From a virus: a DNA stretch of 35,163 nt. The notes beneath the pieces were generated by a model, which saw only the letters and a program-made list of their open reading frames with translations, made no database searches and had not been told where the DNA came from. Made by a program: the position numbers and the translations under genes. This document shows positions 28,468 through 35,163 of this stretch, piece by piece; positions within the stretch are counted from its first letter, which is position 1; every line of letters begins with the position of its first letter. Where the stretch lies: positions 1 through 35,163 of IMG/VR virus record IMGVR_UViG_3300023184_000319; one strand, given 5' to 3'.

Positions 28468-30789
28468 ATGGAAGCACTTACTGGCGTTCAAAAGTGGCTG
28501 AATGTTATCAGCCAGTACGACAATGAATTTAAGAAGTGGGAAGGGCGTGTTAACAAGATTATTAAGCGTTATCGTGATGACAACCGCAATCAGAACACGA
28601 ACGAAACCGCTAAATTCAACATTCTGTGGTCTAACGTACAAACCCTGATTCCTGCGGTATATGCTCGTTTGCCAAAGGCTGACGTTGCCCGCAGATTTGG
28701 GGATAACGATCCAGTCGCTAGGGTAGCAAGTCAGTTAATTGAGCGTGCGCTAGATTTTGAGATTGAGCATTACACCGACTTTCGCTCAACAATGAAGCAC
28801 GCAGTCGAGGATAGATTCTTAGGCGGTCGTGGGGTTGCTTGGGTACGCTATGAGCCGCACGTTCGGGCGCAAGATGAACCTGAAGACGGATTTCAAGTAA
28901 CTGAAGACGTTGACGAACCTGATGAAGAAGGCAGTCAACAAGTCAAGACTGCAATGCCTGGCGTTGATGGCGCTATGGGTGAGGAAGTCGAACCACAAGA
29001 GGAAATTGAGTACGAATGTGCGCCGACTGACTATGTGCATTGGAAAGACTTTGGACACGCAGTCGCACGGACATGGGAAGAAGTCACCTCCGTGTGGCGC
29101 TGGGTGTACATGACAAAAGAAAGCCTTGCTGAACGATTTGGCGAGGAAATGGCTAAAAAGATACCTTTGGATGCAGGGCCGGAAACCAACAAACAGTATT
29201 CCACCCAATCCAAAGACTTTACACGCGCTAAGATTTGCGAGATTTGGGACAAAGAAAGCGGCAAAGTCTACTGGTTGAGTAAGAGTTGCCCTGAAGTGCT
29301 AGACGAGCGTGACGATCCGTTAGAACTAGAGAATTTCTTCCCATGTGCCAAACCTTTGTACGCCACAATGACTTCAGACACGCTTGTGCCTGTGCCAGAC
29401 TTCGTGCTGTATCAAGATCAAGCAACAGAATTAGACATTCTGACTGACCGCATTGACGGGTTGGTCAAGGCTTTGCGTGTTCGTGGGGTCTGTGACGCAT
29501 CACAACCCACCTTGCAGCGTCTTTTAACTGAAGGCGATAACAATACCCTTATCCCAGTCGATAAGTGGATGGCGTTTAGCGAAAAAGGCGGCTTAAAAGG
29601 CTCGATTGACCTGCTGCCTTTGGATACGTTGTCTAATGCTCTGTTGCAATGCTATCGGGCAAGAGATGAAATCAAAAACCAAATCTATGAAATTACAGGT
29701 ATTTCAGACATTGTTCGGGGACAGACTTCAGCTAGTGAAACCGCAACGGCCCAACAGATTAAGGGTCAGTATGCGGGACTGCGGTTGCGTGCAATGCAAG
29801 AGGACGTTGCCTTGTTTGCTAGTGAATTATTCCAGTTAAAAGCACAGGTTATTTGTACTAAGTTCCAACCCACGACGATTTTGCAATACGCAGCGGCTCA
29901 AGCAATGAACCCTGCGGATCAAGCGTTGATCCCACAGGCGTTGATGTTGCTGCAAGACAAGCCTTTGCGTAACTTCCGTATTCAGGTTGATTCTGATAGC
30001 TTGGTGCAAATTGACGAAAATCAGAACAAACGTGAGCGTACTGAGTTTTTGCAAGCGATGGGTGGATTTTTAACTCAAGCCCTGCCAATGGGTCAGCAAG
30101 CACCGGAATTAGTGCCAATGCTGATCGAACTGGTCAAGTTTGGAGTGGGCGCTTACAAAAAAGCCGAGCCGATTGAAGGCGCAATAGATCAGGCAATGGA
30201 TCAAATGAAGCAAAAGCAGCAACAAATGGCCGCTAATCCTATGCCACCGCCACCTGATCCTGAGATGATGAAATTGCAAGGCCAGCAGCAGATTGAGCAA
30301 ATGAAGATGCAAGCCACGGCGCAAGCAGACCAATTGCGTGTGCAGGCAGATGCACAAAATGCCCAGACGCAAGCCCAGTTTGATATGCAAGTTGAGCAAA
30401 TGAAGATGCAGGCAGAGGCTCAGTTAGAGTCACAAAAGCAACAGTTTGAGATGGCTTTGGCTAATCAAGAGTTGCAAGTTAAAGAGCGTCAGGAGCGTTA
30501 CAAGAGCGAATTAGACGCAGCAACCAAGATTACAATTGCCTTGTTGTCTGCTAACCCTGATTCAAGCGTTGAAGAAGCCAATGCTCAAGCTACGCAATTG
30601 ACCAATCAAATCAGCCAAAATATCAACGCTGCAATGGCTCAAATGGCAGCATCAAGCGACAATATGGCAGCAATGCACGGTCAAACACTAGCCCAGTTAG
30701 GAAGTGCTGTTAAATCTTTAGTAGCGCCTAAAAAGGTAATTAGGGGTTCTGACGGTCGAGTTGTTGGGGTTGAAGTCATAAGTGATTAA
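28468..30789 (+). CDS. Portal protein
   Basis: This 773-aa protein starts at ATG 28468 (TTG 28453 overlaps the previous gene). N-terminal WEGRVNKIIKRYRDD then NILWSNVQTLIPAVYARLPKADVA (residues about 20-75), FRSTMKHAVEDRFLGGRGVAWVRYEP and an acidic insertion; DATELDILTDRIDGLVKALR-like stem region, and GISDIVRGQTSASETATAQQ are typical of P22-type portals. Residues about 560-690 form a Gln/Met-rich coiled coil (many M-K-M-Q-A-x-A-Q repeats), the long barrel helix seen in P22 (725 aa). It forms the dodecameric DNA channel. The longest head gene in the window. Confidence 0.9.
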   Translation: MEALTGVQKWLNVISQYDNEFKKWEGRVNKIIKRYRDDNRNQNTNETAKFNILWSNVQTLIPAVYARLPKADVARRFGDNDPVARVASQLIERALDFEIEHYTDFRSTMKHAVEDRFLGGRGVAWVRYEPHVRAQDEPEDGFQVTEDVDEPDEEGSQQVKTAMPGVDGAMGEEVEPQEEIEYECAPTDYVHWKDFGHAVARTWEEVTSVWRWVYMTKESLAERFGEEMAKKIPLDAGPETNKQYSTQSKDFTRAKICEIWDKESGKVYWLSKSCPEVLDERDDPLELENFFPCAKPLYATMTSDTLVPVPDFVLYQDQATELDILTDRIDGLVKALRVRGVCDASQPTLQRLLTEGDNNTLIPVDKWMAFSEKGGLKGSIDLLPLDTLSNALLQCYRARDEIKNQIYEITGISDIVRGQTSASETATAQQIKGQYAGLRLRAMQEDVALFASELFQLKAQVICTKFQPTTILQYAAAQAMNPADQALIPQALMLLQDKPLRNFRIQVDSDSLVQIDENQNKRERTEFLQAMGGFLTQALPMGQQAPELVPMLIELVKFGVGAYKKAEPIEGAIDQAMDQMKQKQQQMAANPMPPPPDPEMMKLQGQQQIEQMKMQATAQADQLRVQADAQNAQTQAQFDMQVEQMKMQAEAQLESQKQQFEMALANQELQVKERQERYKSELDAATKITIALLSANPDSSVEEANAQATQLTNQISQNINAAMAQMAASSDNMAAMHGQTLAQLGSAVKSLVAPKKVIRGSDGRVVGVEVISD

Positions 30790-30791
30790 AA

Positions 30792-30820
30792 TTGCAGAAT
30801 TTAGTATGCAAAGATACAAT
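30792..30820 (+). promoter_or_regulatory. Internal late promoter before the fibre/decoration block
   Basis: TTGCAG (30792-30797), 17-nt spacer, TACAAT (30815-30820) in the 65-nt gap after the portal. The gap is otherwise empty. The expected leader of about 27 nt ends at ATG 30855. Confidence 0.6.
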
Positions 30821-30854
30821 GTTTAACATTAGTTTTCTTAATTAAGGCGCAATC

Positions 30855-31286
30855 ATGGCAAAGTCAGTAATTACTTGCACAAACATACTTAAGCTGATCT
30901 TTAATGCAACAGCTTGGGCAAATATGGCAGACAATGCAGCGTCTTCGCCATACACGAACTTGTATGTGGGACTGTACACGGCAGACCCAGGCACGGGTAA
31001 TAGCCAATCCACCAATGAAACCTCGTACACCAATTACACTCGCATTGCGGTGTTGCGTACTTCGTCAGGTTGGACGGTTTCTACCAACACAGCGGTCAAT
31101 GCTGCGTTGATCCAGTTCCCGCAATGCGGCGCTACAGGTGCGACTTTGACCTATGTGGCGATTGGAACTGCCTCAACTGGCGCAGGTAATGTCTTGTATT
31201 CGGGTGCATTAAACAGTTCTTTAACAGTCGCATCCGGTATTCAACCGCAGTTTAATGCTTCAGCTTTAACAGTTACGGAGACTTAA
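30855..31286 (+). CDS. Small tail/fibre-type beta protein
   Basis: This 143-aa protein has an N-terminal amphipathic region (LKLIFNATAWANMADNAASS) and then a beta body: YTNLYVGLYTADPGTGNS, TNYTRIAVLRTSSGWTVSTN, and AALIQFPQCGATGATLTYVA. The L-Y-T-A-D-P-G-T-G pattern recurs in small phage proteins commonly annotated as tail fibre or hypothetical. Its own promoter (30792) suggests it begins a transcription unit. Not enzymatic. Function unknown. Confidence 0.6.
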   Translation: MAKSVITCTNILKLIFNATAWANMADNAASSPYTNLYVGLYTADPGTGNSQSTNETSYTNYTRIAVLRTSSGWTVSTNTAVNAALIQFPQCGATGATLTYVAIGTASTGAGNVLYSGALNSSLTVASGIQPQFNASALTVTET

Positions 31287-31457
31287 TTGGAACAGCCAAA
31301 CCTCGCTAAAGGTGAATTGCCTTTGTACTTGTGTTCTGAGTGCAATGCGCCTGTATTTTTAGTTGAACATATCGTCTACAAACCTTGTGGTCACAAAGAA
31401 GCGTCTGTCTTGGCTAACCTTGAGGCGGCTTTGCGTGGCACTAGCGCAGTCAGCTAA
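31287..31457 (+). CDS. 56-aa zinc-ribbon protein (TTG start)
   Basis: TTG 31287 follows the previous stop directly, with GGAG at 31277-31280. The peptide has YLCSECNAPVFLVEHIVYKP then C-G-H-K (Cys16, Cys19, Cys34, His36), a small zinc ribbon, with a short helical tail. Small zinc ribbons of this kind occur among phage structural genes; role unknown. Ends immediately before ATG 31458. Confidence 0.65.
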   Translation: MEQPNLAKGELPLYLCSECNAPVFLVEHIVYKPCGHKEASVLANLEAALRGTSAVS

Positions 31458-32336
31458 ATGGCTATTACCTCGTTCAAAGGATTTGTGGACGCTCAAGAAA
31501 ACGGGCAGACGTTTATTGGCGGCTTTCGTAAAAACATTACAGCCGTAACGGGCGGTAACTCATGGTTTGACGTTACGCTATCGCCTGGCAATCCTCTCCC
31601 GTTTTACTATGCGTCCACTCCCTTGATTGGCGCACCAATGAGTCAGTCAGCAAACGGTGGGATACCGCACAATCAACCCGTGGCAAGCCTTGGTTATCAG
31701 ACGTATTTAAAGACCATAGCACTTACGCCATCGGGTACGGCTGGTGTCAATACAGTCAATATTTTGTGTGATTACCTGTTTTATTATCCATTTGTTGATA
31801 CAGGCACGACTGACGAGCAAGTGCTAGATAACACGCTAAGTTTGACCCGATACACAACGGGTCAAGGCGTGAGCGTCATGGCAGTGCAGATGGCGGGTAT
31901 GCTCGGTACAGGTAATCCGACATTTAGGTTTACTTATTACAACCAAAGTGGCGTGTTGCAAACGTCACCTACGCAGACTTGCGGATCAGGTTCAATTGTT
32001 GGTGAATTGGCAACAGGCAATAATTCTACTACCTCGCAAATCAACAGTAATTACCCGTTTCTCGCATTAGCGCCTGGTGACACAGGCATCCGCAGCGTGC
32101 AAACCGTCACTTTTGACACGCCTGACATTGGATTGCTTGCGTTTGTGTTGGTCAAACCGTTAGAACAAGTTTGCTTGCGTGAGAACGGCGCATCTGCCGA
32201 ACGTACACCAGCTATAGATTTTTTTGATTTACCGATAATTGCGGATAACGCATATCTTTCAATGCTTGTATCTACAGGCAATACATCAGCGTCCAGTAAT
32301 AGCTTTATTGGCACAATTCAAACGGTTTGGGGATAG
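31458..32336 (+). CDS. Virion structural protein, paralogue A
   Basis: This 292-aa beta-rich protein aligns by eye with the next gene: SWFDVTLSPGNP near residue 35, LSLTRYTTGQGVSVMAVQMA, TFRFTYYNQSGVLQTSPT, YPFLALAPGDTGIRSVQTVT, and the end S-F-I-G-T-I-Q-T-V-W-G. It has few charges and no catalytic motif. The pair probably arose by duplication. It may be a head fibre, decoration or tail appendage. It starts right after the zinc-ribbon gene. Confidence 0.6.
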   Translation: MAITSFKGFVDAQENGQTFIGGFRKNITAVTGGNSWFDVTLSPGNPLPFYYASTPLIGAPMSQSANGGIPHNQPVASLGYQTYLKTIALTPSGTAGVNTVNILCDYLFYYPFVDTGTTDEQVLDNTLSLTRYTTGQGVSVMAVQMAGMLGTGNPTFRFTYYNQSGVLQTSPTQTCGSGSIVGELATGNNSTTSQINSNYPFLALAPGDTGIRSVQTVTFDTPDIGLLAFVLVKPLEQVCLRENGASAERTPAIDFFDLPIIADNAYLSMLVSTGNTSASSNSFIGTIQTVWG

Positions 32337-32339
32337 ATT

Positions 32340-33461
32340 ATGGCACTGCAATCGATGGATCAAATCATCTCTGCTATTACAGCAGGGCAATTTAACCGCA
32401 CGGATTGGAACAAGAACGCATTGCCAACAACTGCTCAGACTGCGGGTGTTTGGTATGACCTATCCACTGGCGCTGGTAATCCGTTTCAGAACTCAACGCA
32501 TGGATCGACTACTAACCTAGCGTTTCAAGCGTTGTCTAGTAGCACTAGCACGACTGCCACAACGGGTGCTTTAGGCGGCTCAATTGCAACCACGACTTTT
32601 ACTGACACAACGCACAGCACGGGTCGCTTTACCGTTGGTATGTTGCTTACAGGTACAGGCGTAACTGCGGGTACTTACATTACGGCTTTGGGTACAGGTA
32701 CAGGCGCAAACAACGGCGGTACTTACACCGTCAACATTTCGCAGACTGTTACGTCGCAAACCATTACAGGCACGGCTTATCCGAATGGTTTGTATACAGG
32801 CGGTGACGTATCGCCATCAGTTAAAAACATTCTAAACGTGTCAGGTTACTCAGCCGCAGCGACATCTAACCCTGCCGTGCTGATGCTTGTTGACCAAGTG
32901 GCAATGTTTACCGTTTCGTCGGTTACTACAACTGGCGCACAAAACTTCACAGGTACGCAAACATTAACTCGTTATACCGATGGCGCAGGACTTCAGGCAT
33001 ACATTGTGCCATCCGTGGTTATGGGTGCGGGTACTCCTACAATCCAGTTGGGCTATACAAACGCAGCGGGTACAGCAAGCCGTTTGACTCCTGCAAGCCC
33101 AGTCTTGCCGACTGCCACTACAACTTCGCCTGTTGGGTCAATTATTTATTCAGGTACAGGCGCAGGTAAGTACGGCCCATTCATGCCGTTGCAAGCAGGT
33201 GACACGGGTATTCGGTCAATTCAGTCAATTAACTTGTCTGCCACAATGACTTCAGGCTCTCTTGTTGTGGTGTTGTGTAGACCATTGTTTACACTACCCT
33301 TAACGACTGTGGGTATTGCCTCTGAGCGTGACTTGGTAAACCAATTGCCCTCAATGCCACGCATTTATGATGGCGCAAATCTGCAATGGTTAATGTACGC
33401 AGGTGCAGCAACGCCGACTAATACGGCTTATTACGGCAGCTTAGATGTAGCTTGGGGCTAA
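32340..33461 (+). CDS. Virion structural protein, paralogue B with inserted domain
   Basis: This 373-aa protein shares with paralogue A the blocks [73 protein letters not shown] and the terminal Y-G-S-L-D-V-A-W-G. The extra ~80 residues are mainly a Thr/Gly-rich domain at about 55-135 ([20 protein letters not shown]-type turn, N-G-G-T-Y-T-V-N). This inserted domain is of a kind that recurs in phage virion proteins. Role likely exposed on the virion surface. Confidence 0.65.
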   Translation: MALQSMDQIISAITAGQFNRTDWNKNALPTTAQTAGVWYDLSTGAGNPFQNSTHGSTTNLAFQALSSSTSTTATTGALGGSIATTTFTDTTHSTGRFTVGMLLTGTGVTAGTYITALGTGTGANNGGTYTVNISQTVTSQTITGTAYPNGLYTGGDVSPSVKNILNVSGYSAAATSNPAVLMLVDQVAMFTVSSVTTTGAQNFTGTQTLTRYTDGAGLQAYIVPSVVMGAGTPTIQLGYTNAAGTASRLTPASPVLPTATTTSPVGSIIYSGTGAGKYGPFMPLQAGDTGIRSIQSINLSATMTSGSLVVVLCRPLFTLPLTTVGIASERDLVNQLPSMPRIYDGANLQWLMYAGAATPTNTAYYGSLDVAWG

Positions 33462-33462
33462 T

Positions 33463-34269
33463 ATGGCTTTGCTTGGCAATTATTCCGTGTACGACAAAAT
33501 GCCGCTAAAATTTACTAGCGGTGCTGGCGTTCAGAATGGCGCACGGGGTAATTTTGCCGAAAGCGGTCGTGTTCGTAACCGCATGATGCAATCTCAGACC
33601 ACAAATGCGGATGAATATTATGCATTGCCCAATGGTGGTTATCCATCACTTACTTGGTTTATTCCGCAAAAAGTAGGGCAGATAGGTTCTAGTAATCAGA
33701 TTTATGGTTCTGGCATACCCACGGCAACTTTGGCAGGCGGTCTTGCTGCTGCAAGTACGTTGACAGGTTCAGGCACAATTTCTGACGGCGGCTTATCGCT
33801 TATTGCAGACCTGATTGCCTCGCTGACGGGTGCAGGTGACCTTTCACCACCTGCAAACTTGATTGCAATTCTTAACCTATATAGCGATCAATTAACGGGC
33901 GCAGGCGCAATTGCAGCAACTTTGACGGCTTATGCGTCCGTACAAGCTGATCTATTGGGTGAAGGCACATTAAGCCTTACACCTTATGCGGTAGGTGAAT
34001 TAGCAGCCGACATTACGGGTGAATCTGCCTTATCCCCACAAAGTCTGGCAGCAGCGGTATGGAGTGCATTAGCGGCTCAATACAACGAATCCGGCACGAT
34101 GGGCAATAAGATGAACTCGGCAGCATCAGGCAACATTGACTACGCAACACTAGCTGCGGCAGTCTTGGCGGCTATGAACGCAGCACCGCCAGATGTAAAC
34201 ATTTCCAAGATTAACGGTTATGTTGTTGATGGCGTTGGTTCGGATACAAATCCGTGGGGGCCTGCGTAA
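33463..34269 (+). CDS. Virion structural protein with tandem aliphatic repeats
   Basis: This 268-aa protein has an N-terminal beta domain (residues 1-85). It is followed by about five degenerate repeats of 20-24 residues built on L-T-G-x-G-x-I/L-S...(A/L)-x-A-D-L (for example LTGSGTISDGGLSLIADLIA, LTGAGAIAATLTAYASVQA, LLGEGTLSLTPYAVGELAA). A C-terminal AAVWSALAAQYNESGTMGNK helix motif typical of phage tail proteins then leads to the P-P-D-V-N-I-S-K-I-N-G-Y end. Likely a repeated beta/helical stalk or fibre. No catalytic residues. Confidence 0.6.
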   Translation: MALLGNYSVYDKMPLKFTSGAGVQNGARGNFAESGRVRNRMMQSQTTNADEYYALPNGGYPSLTWFIPQKVGQIGSSNQIYGSGIPTATLAGGLAAASTLTGSGTISDGGLSLIADLIASLTGAGDLSPPANLIAILNLYSDQLTGAGAIAATLTAYASVQADLLGEGTLSLTPYAVGELAADITGESALSPQSLAAAVWSALAAQYNESGTMGNKMNSAASGNIDYATLAAAVLAAMNAAPPDVNISKINGYVVDGVGSDTNPWGPA

Positions 34270-34620
34270 ATGGCTTCAGCTTGGGGCTTATCGTTTGGCA
34301 GCGCATGGGGGTTTTCATTTGGTAAAACCACCATCATTGACATTGACACGCATGACGGTGGCGATAAGAAACGCAAGTTTTTAGAAGAAGCGGATAAAAA
34401 ACGCAAGAAACGTGAGGAAATAGTCCGTTTATACGAGCAACTGGTTGAAGGTAAACCCGAAATTGCCCGTGAGATTGCGTTGCCGATACTAGAAAACGCA
34501 TCAATTGTTGAATTAAAATCAATAAACTTTGATGAATTGCTTGCTGATTTGTCACGAATTGATCGGATTTATGCGGCTTGGCTTGAGATGGATGATGAGG
34601 ACGTTTTGGCATTGCTATGA
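34270..34620 (+). CDS. Structural-type protein with SAWG repeats
   Basis: This 116-aa protein begins with two repeats, SAWGLSFG and SAWGFSFG (residues 3-18), then an acidic/basic HDGGDKKRKFLEEADKKRKK coiled region and an acidic helical C-terminus. Proteins with tandem W-G-x-S-W/F-G repeats followed by a Lys/Glu helix are common in phage head-tail modules. They may anchor a fibre or bind capsid. Its stop overlaps the next ATG (ATGA). Confidence 0.55.
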   Translation: MASAWGLSFGSAWGFSFGKTTIIDIDTHDGGDKKRKFLEEADKKRKKREEIVRLYEQLVEGKPEIAREIALPILENASIVELKSINFDELLADLSRIDRIYAAWLEMDDEDVLALL

Positions 34621-34937
34621 GAAAAACATACATATATGTGAACGGCGAATTAGTCGAGAAAGGCTCAAAAGAACACTACGACAGCCTTGGGCCAATGGTC
34701 ATGCCCGACATTCAGCCGTACAAATCTATGATCGACGGCTCAATGATTACGAGCCGTTCTGTGCATCGTGACCACCTTAGACAACATAATTGCATTGAGG
34801 TTGGCAACGAAAAGATGGAAAGTAGACCGCCACCACCGAAAGACACTCGGCGGGAAGTCATGCGGCAACAACTAGGCAACATGACGCACAAGCAAGCAAA
34901 TCAAATTCTCACACAACTACGCCGTAAATTTACCTAA
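34617..34937 (+). CDS. Conserved phage protein preceding scaffold
   Basis: This 106-aa protein contains PMVMPDIQPYKSMIDGSMIT, SRSVHRDHLRQHNCIEVGNE and a Pro-rich then helical C-terminus (REVMRQQLGNMTHKQANQIL). The M-P-D-I-Q-P-Y-K-S-M-I-D-G block recurs in phages next to head genes; function unknown. It may be a head or scaffold cofactor. It starts with an ATGA overlap and is separated by 11 nt from the scaffold start, with a GGGG site (34939-34942) between. Confidence 0.65.
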   Translation: MRKTYIYVNGELVEKGSKEHYDSLGPMVMPDIQPYKSMIDGSMITSRSVHRDHLRQHNCIEVGNEKMESRPPPPKDTRREVMRQQLGNMTHKQANQILTQLRRKFT

Positions 34938-34948
34938 AAGGGGTACGA

Positions 34949-35161
34949 ATGGACAATACTGAACAACCGGATCGTCGGGAATTACTGTCACAGCAGTTCG
35001 ACGAAGTTCAGAATGAAACACCAGTCGAGGCAGTAAAAACTCAGGTAGAGCCTGATCTAGAGCCACCACCAGAACCGCCAGTTTGGGAAAGACCGCCAGC
35101 ATCGTGGAAAAAGGATTACCACGAAGCGTGGACAACGGCTGATCCAAAGCTGAAGGAATAA
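34949..35161 (+). CDS. Scaffolding protein, N-terminal part (continues at base 1)
   Basis: ATG 34949 with AAAAGGGG upstream. The first 25 codons (34949-35023) are unique; the rest duplicates 1-137. An in-frame stop appears only because 35161 is a rather than c (TAA for the TAC at 136-138). In the circular genome the gene reads through to 840. Treated as the 5' end of one 304-aa gene. Residues 1-25 are polar and acidic (DNTEQPDRRELLSQQFDE), as in scaffold N-termini. Confidence 0.85.
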   Translation: MDNTEQPDRRELLSQQFDEVQNETPVEAVKTQVEPDLEPPPEPPVWERPPASWKKDYHEAWTTADPKLKE

Positions 35162-35163
35162 GC
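35024..35163. repeat. Right copy of terminal overlap
   Basis: Repeats 1-140 with mismatches at 35034 and 35161. Merging the copies gives a circle of 35,023 bp. The mismatch at 35161 creates a false stop in the scaffold gene. Confidence 0.9.

Noticed and set aside
28819-29208. Minus-strand frame of 129 codons inside the portal gene
   Set aside because: It is opposite a conserved portal region, lacks a start site, and has an implausible composition.

Overview
This window is one essentially complete genome of a small tailed phage. The last 140 bases (35024-35163) repeat the first 140 with two mismatches, so the contig closes into a circle of about 35,023 bp. The break falls inside the scaffolding-protein gene: its first 25 codons are at the right end and the rest at the left end. 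A long-barrel portal, a tail adaptor and nozzle-type protein, three probable ejection proteins (one with a lytic transglycosylase domain), and the absence of a tape measure, sheath or tail-tube gene point to a podovirus. The host is probably Gram-negative. The endolysin and recombination genes have the look of phages of freshwater Proteobacteria, but nothing in the sequence fixes the host.

Late region (+ strand, about 24.76 kb to 35.16 kb, continuing from 1 to 16.06 kb). A consensus-like promoter at 24733-24760 leads into a Dps-like small protein, a conserved small protein, small and large terminase, a structural protein, a glycosyltransferase, an FkbM methyltransferase and the portal. A second promoter (30792-30820) sits before a block of fibre- or decoration-like proteins. 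Next come scaffold, major capsid, a decoration-like protein, a DUF115/MptE-like enzyme, head-tail proteins, tail adaptor, nozzle, a GNAT acetyltransferase, three ejection-type proteins, a glycine-rich tail fibre and a lysis cassette (TM protein, 21-aa peptide, 3-TM holin, GH108 endolysin, 24-aa TM peptide). Most genes are coupled by 1-8 nt overlaps.

Early region. On the minus strand (19.66 to 16.06 kb) lies a recombination operon: Erf annealing protein, HNH nuclease, SSB, a second HNH protein, a 47-aa protein and a PD-(D/E)XK exonuclease. A shorter operon of three small proteins follows behind its own promoter. A YdaS/Cro-like regulator (19766) is transcribed divergently, probably as a leaderless mRNA. 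After it come a structured RNA/terminator (20056-20151) and about 490 bp of non-coding DNA with dyads, direct repeats and a G-quadruplex motif, a candidate replication origin or control region. A chain of overlapping small genes (20.64-23.17 kb) ends in a Ref-like HNH nuclease. A minus-strand SprT-like peptidase and HTH-metallophosphoesterase pair and a plus-strand VRR-NUC-type nuclease complete the region.

No integrase, CI-size repressor, DNA polymerase, helicase, primase, tRNA or CRISPR was seen. The phage therefore probably uses the host replisome plus its own Erf/exonuclease/SSB recombination system. A recurring heptamer, ATAGATA, lies at or near the main predicted promoters and is the best candidate operator of the single regulator.
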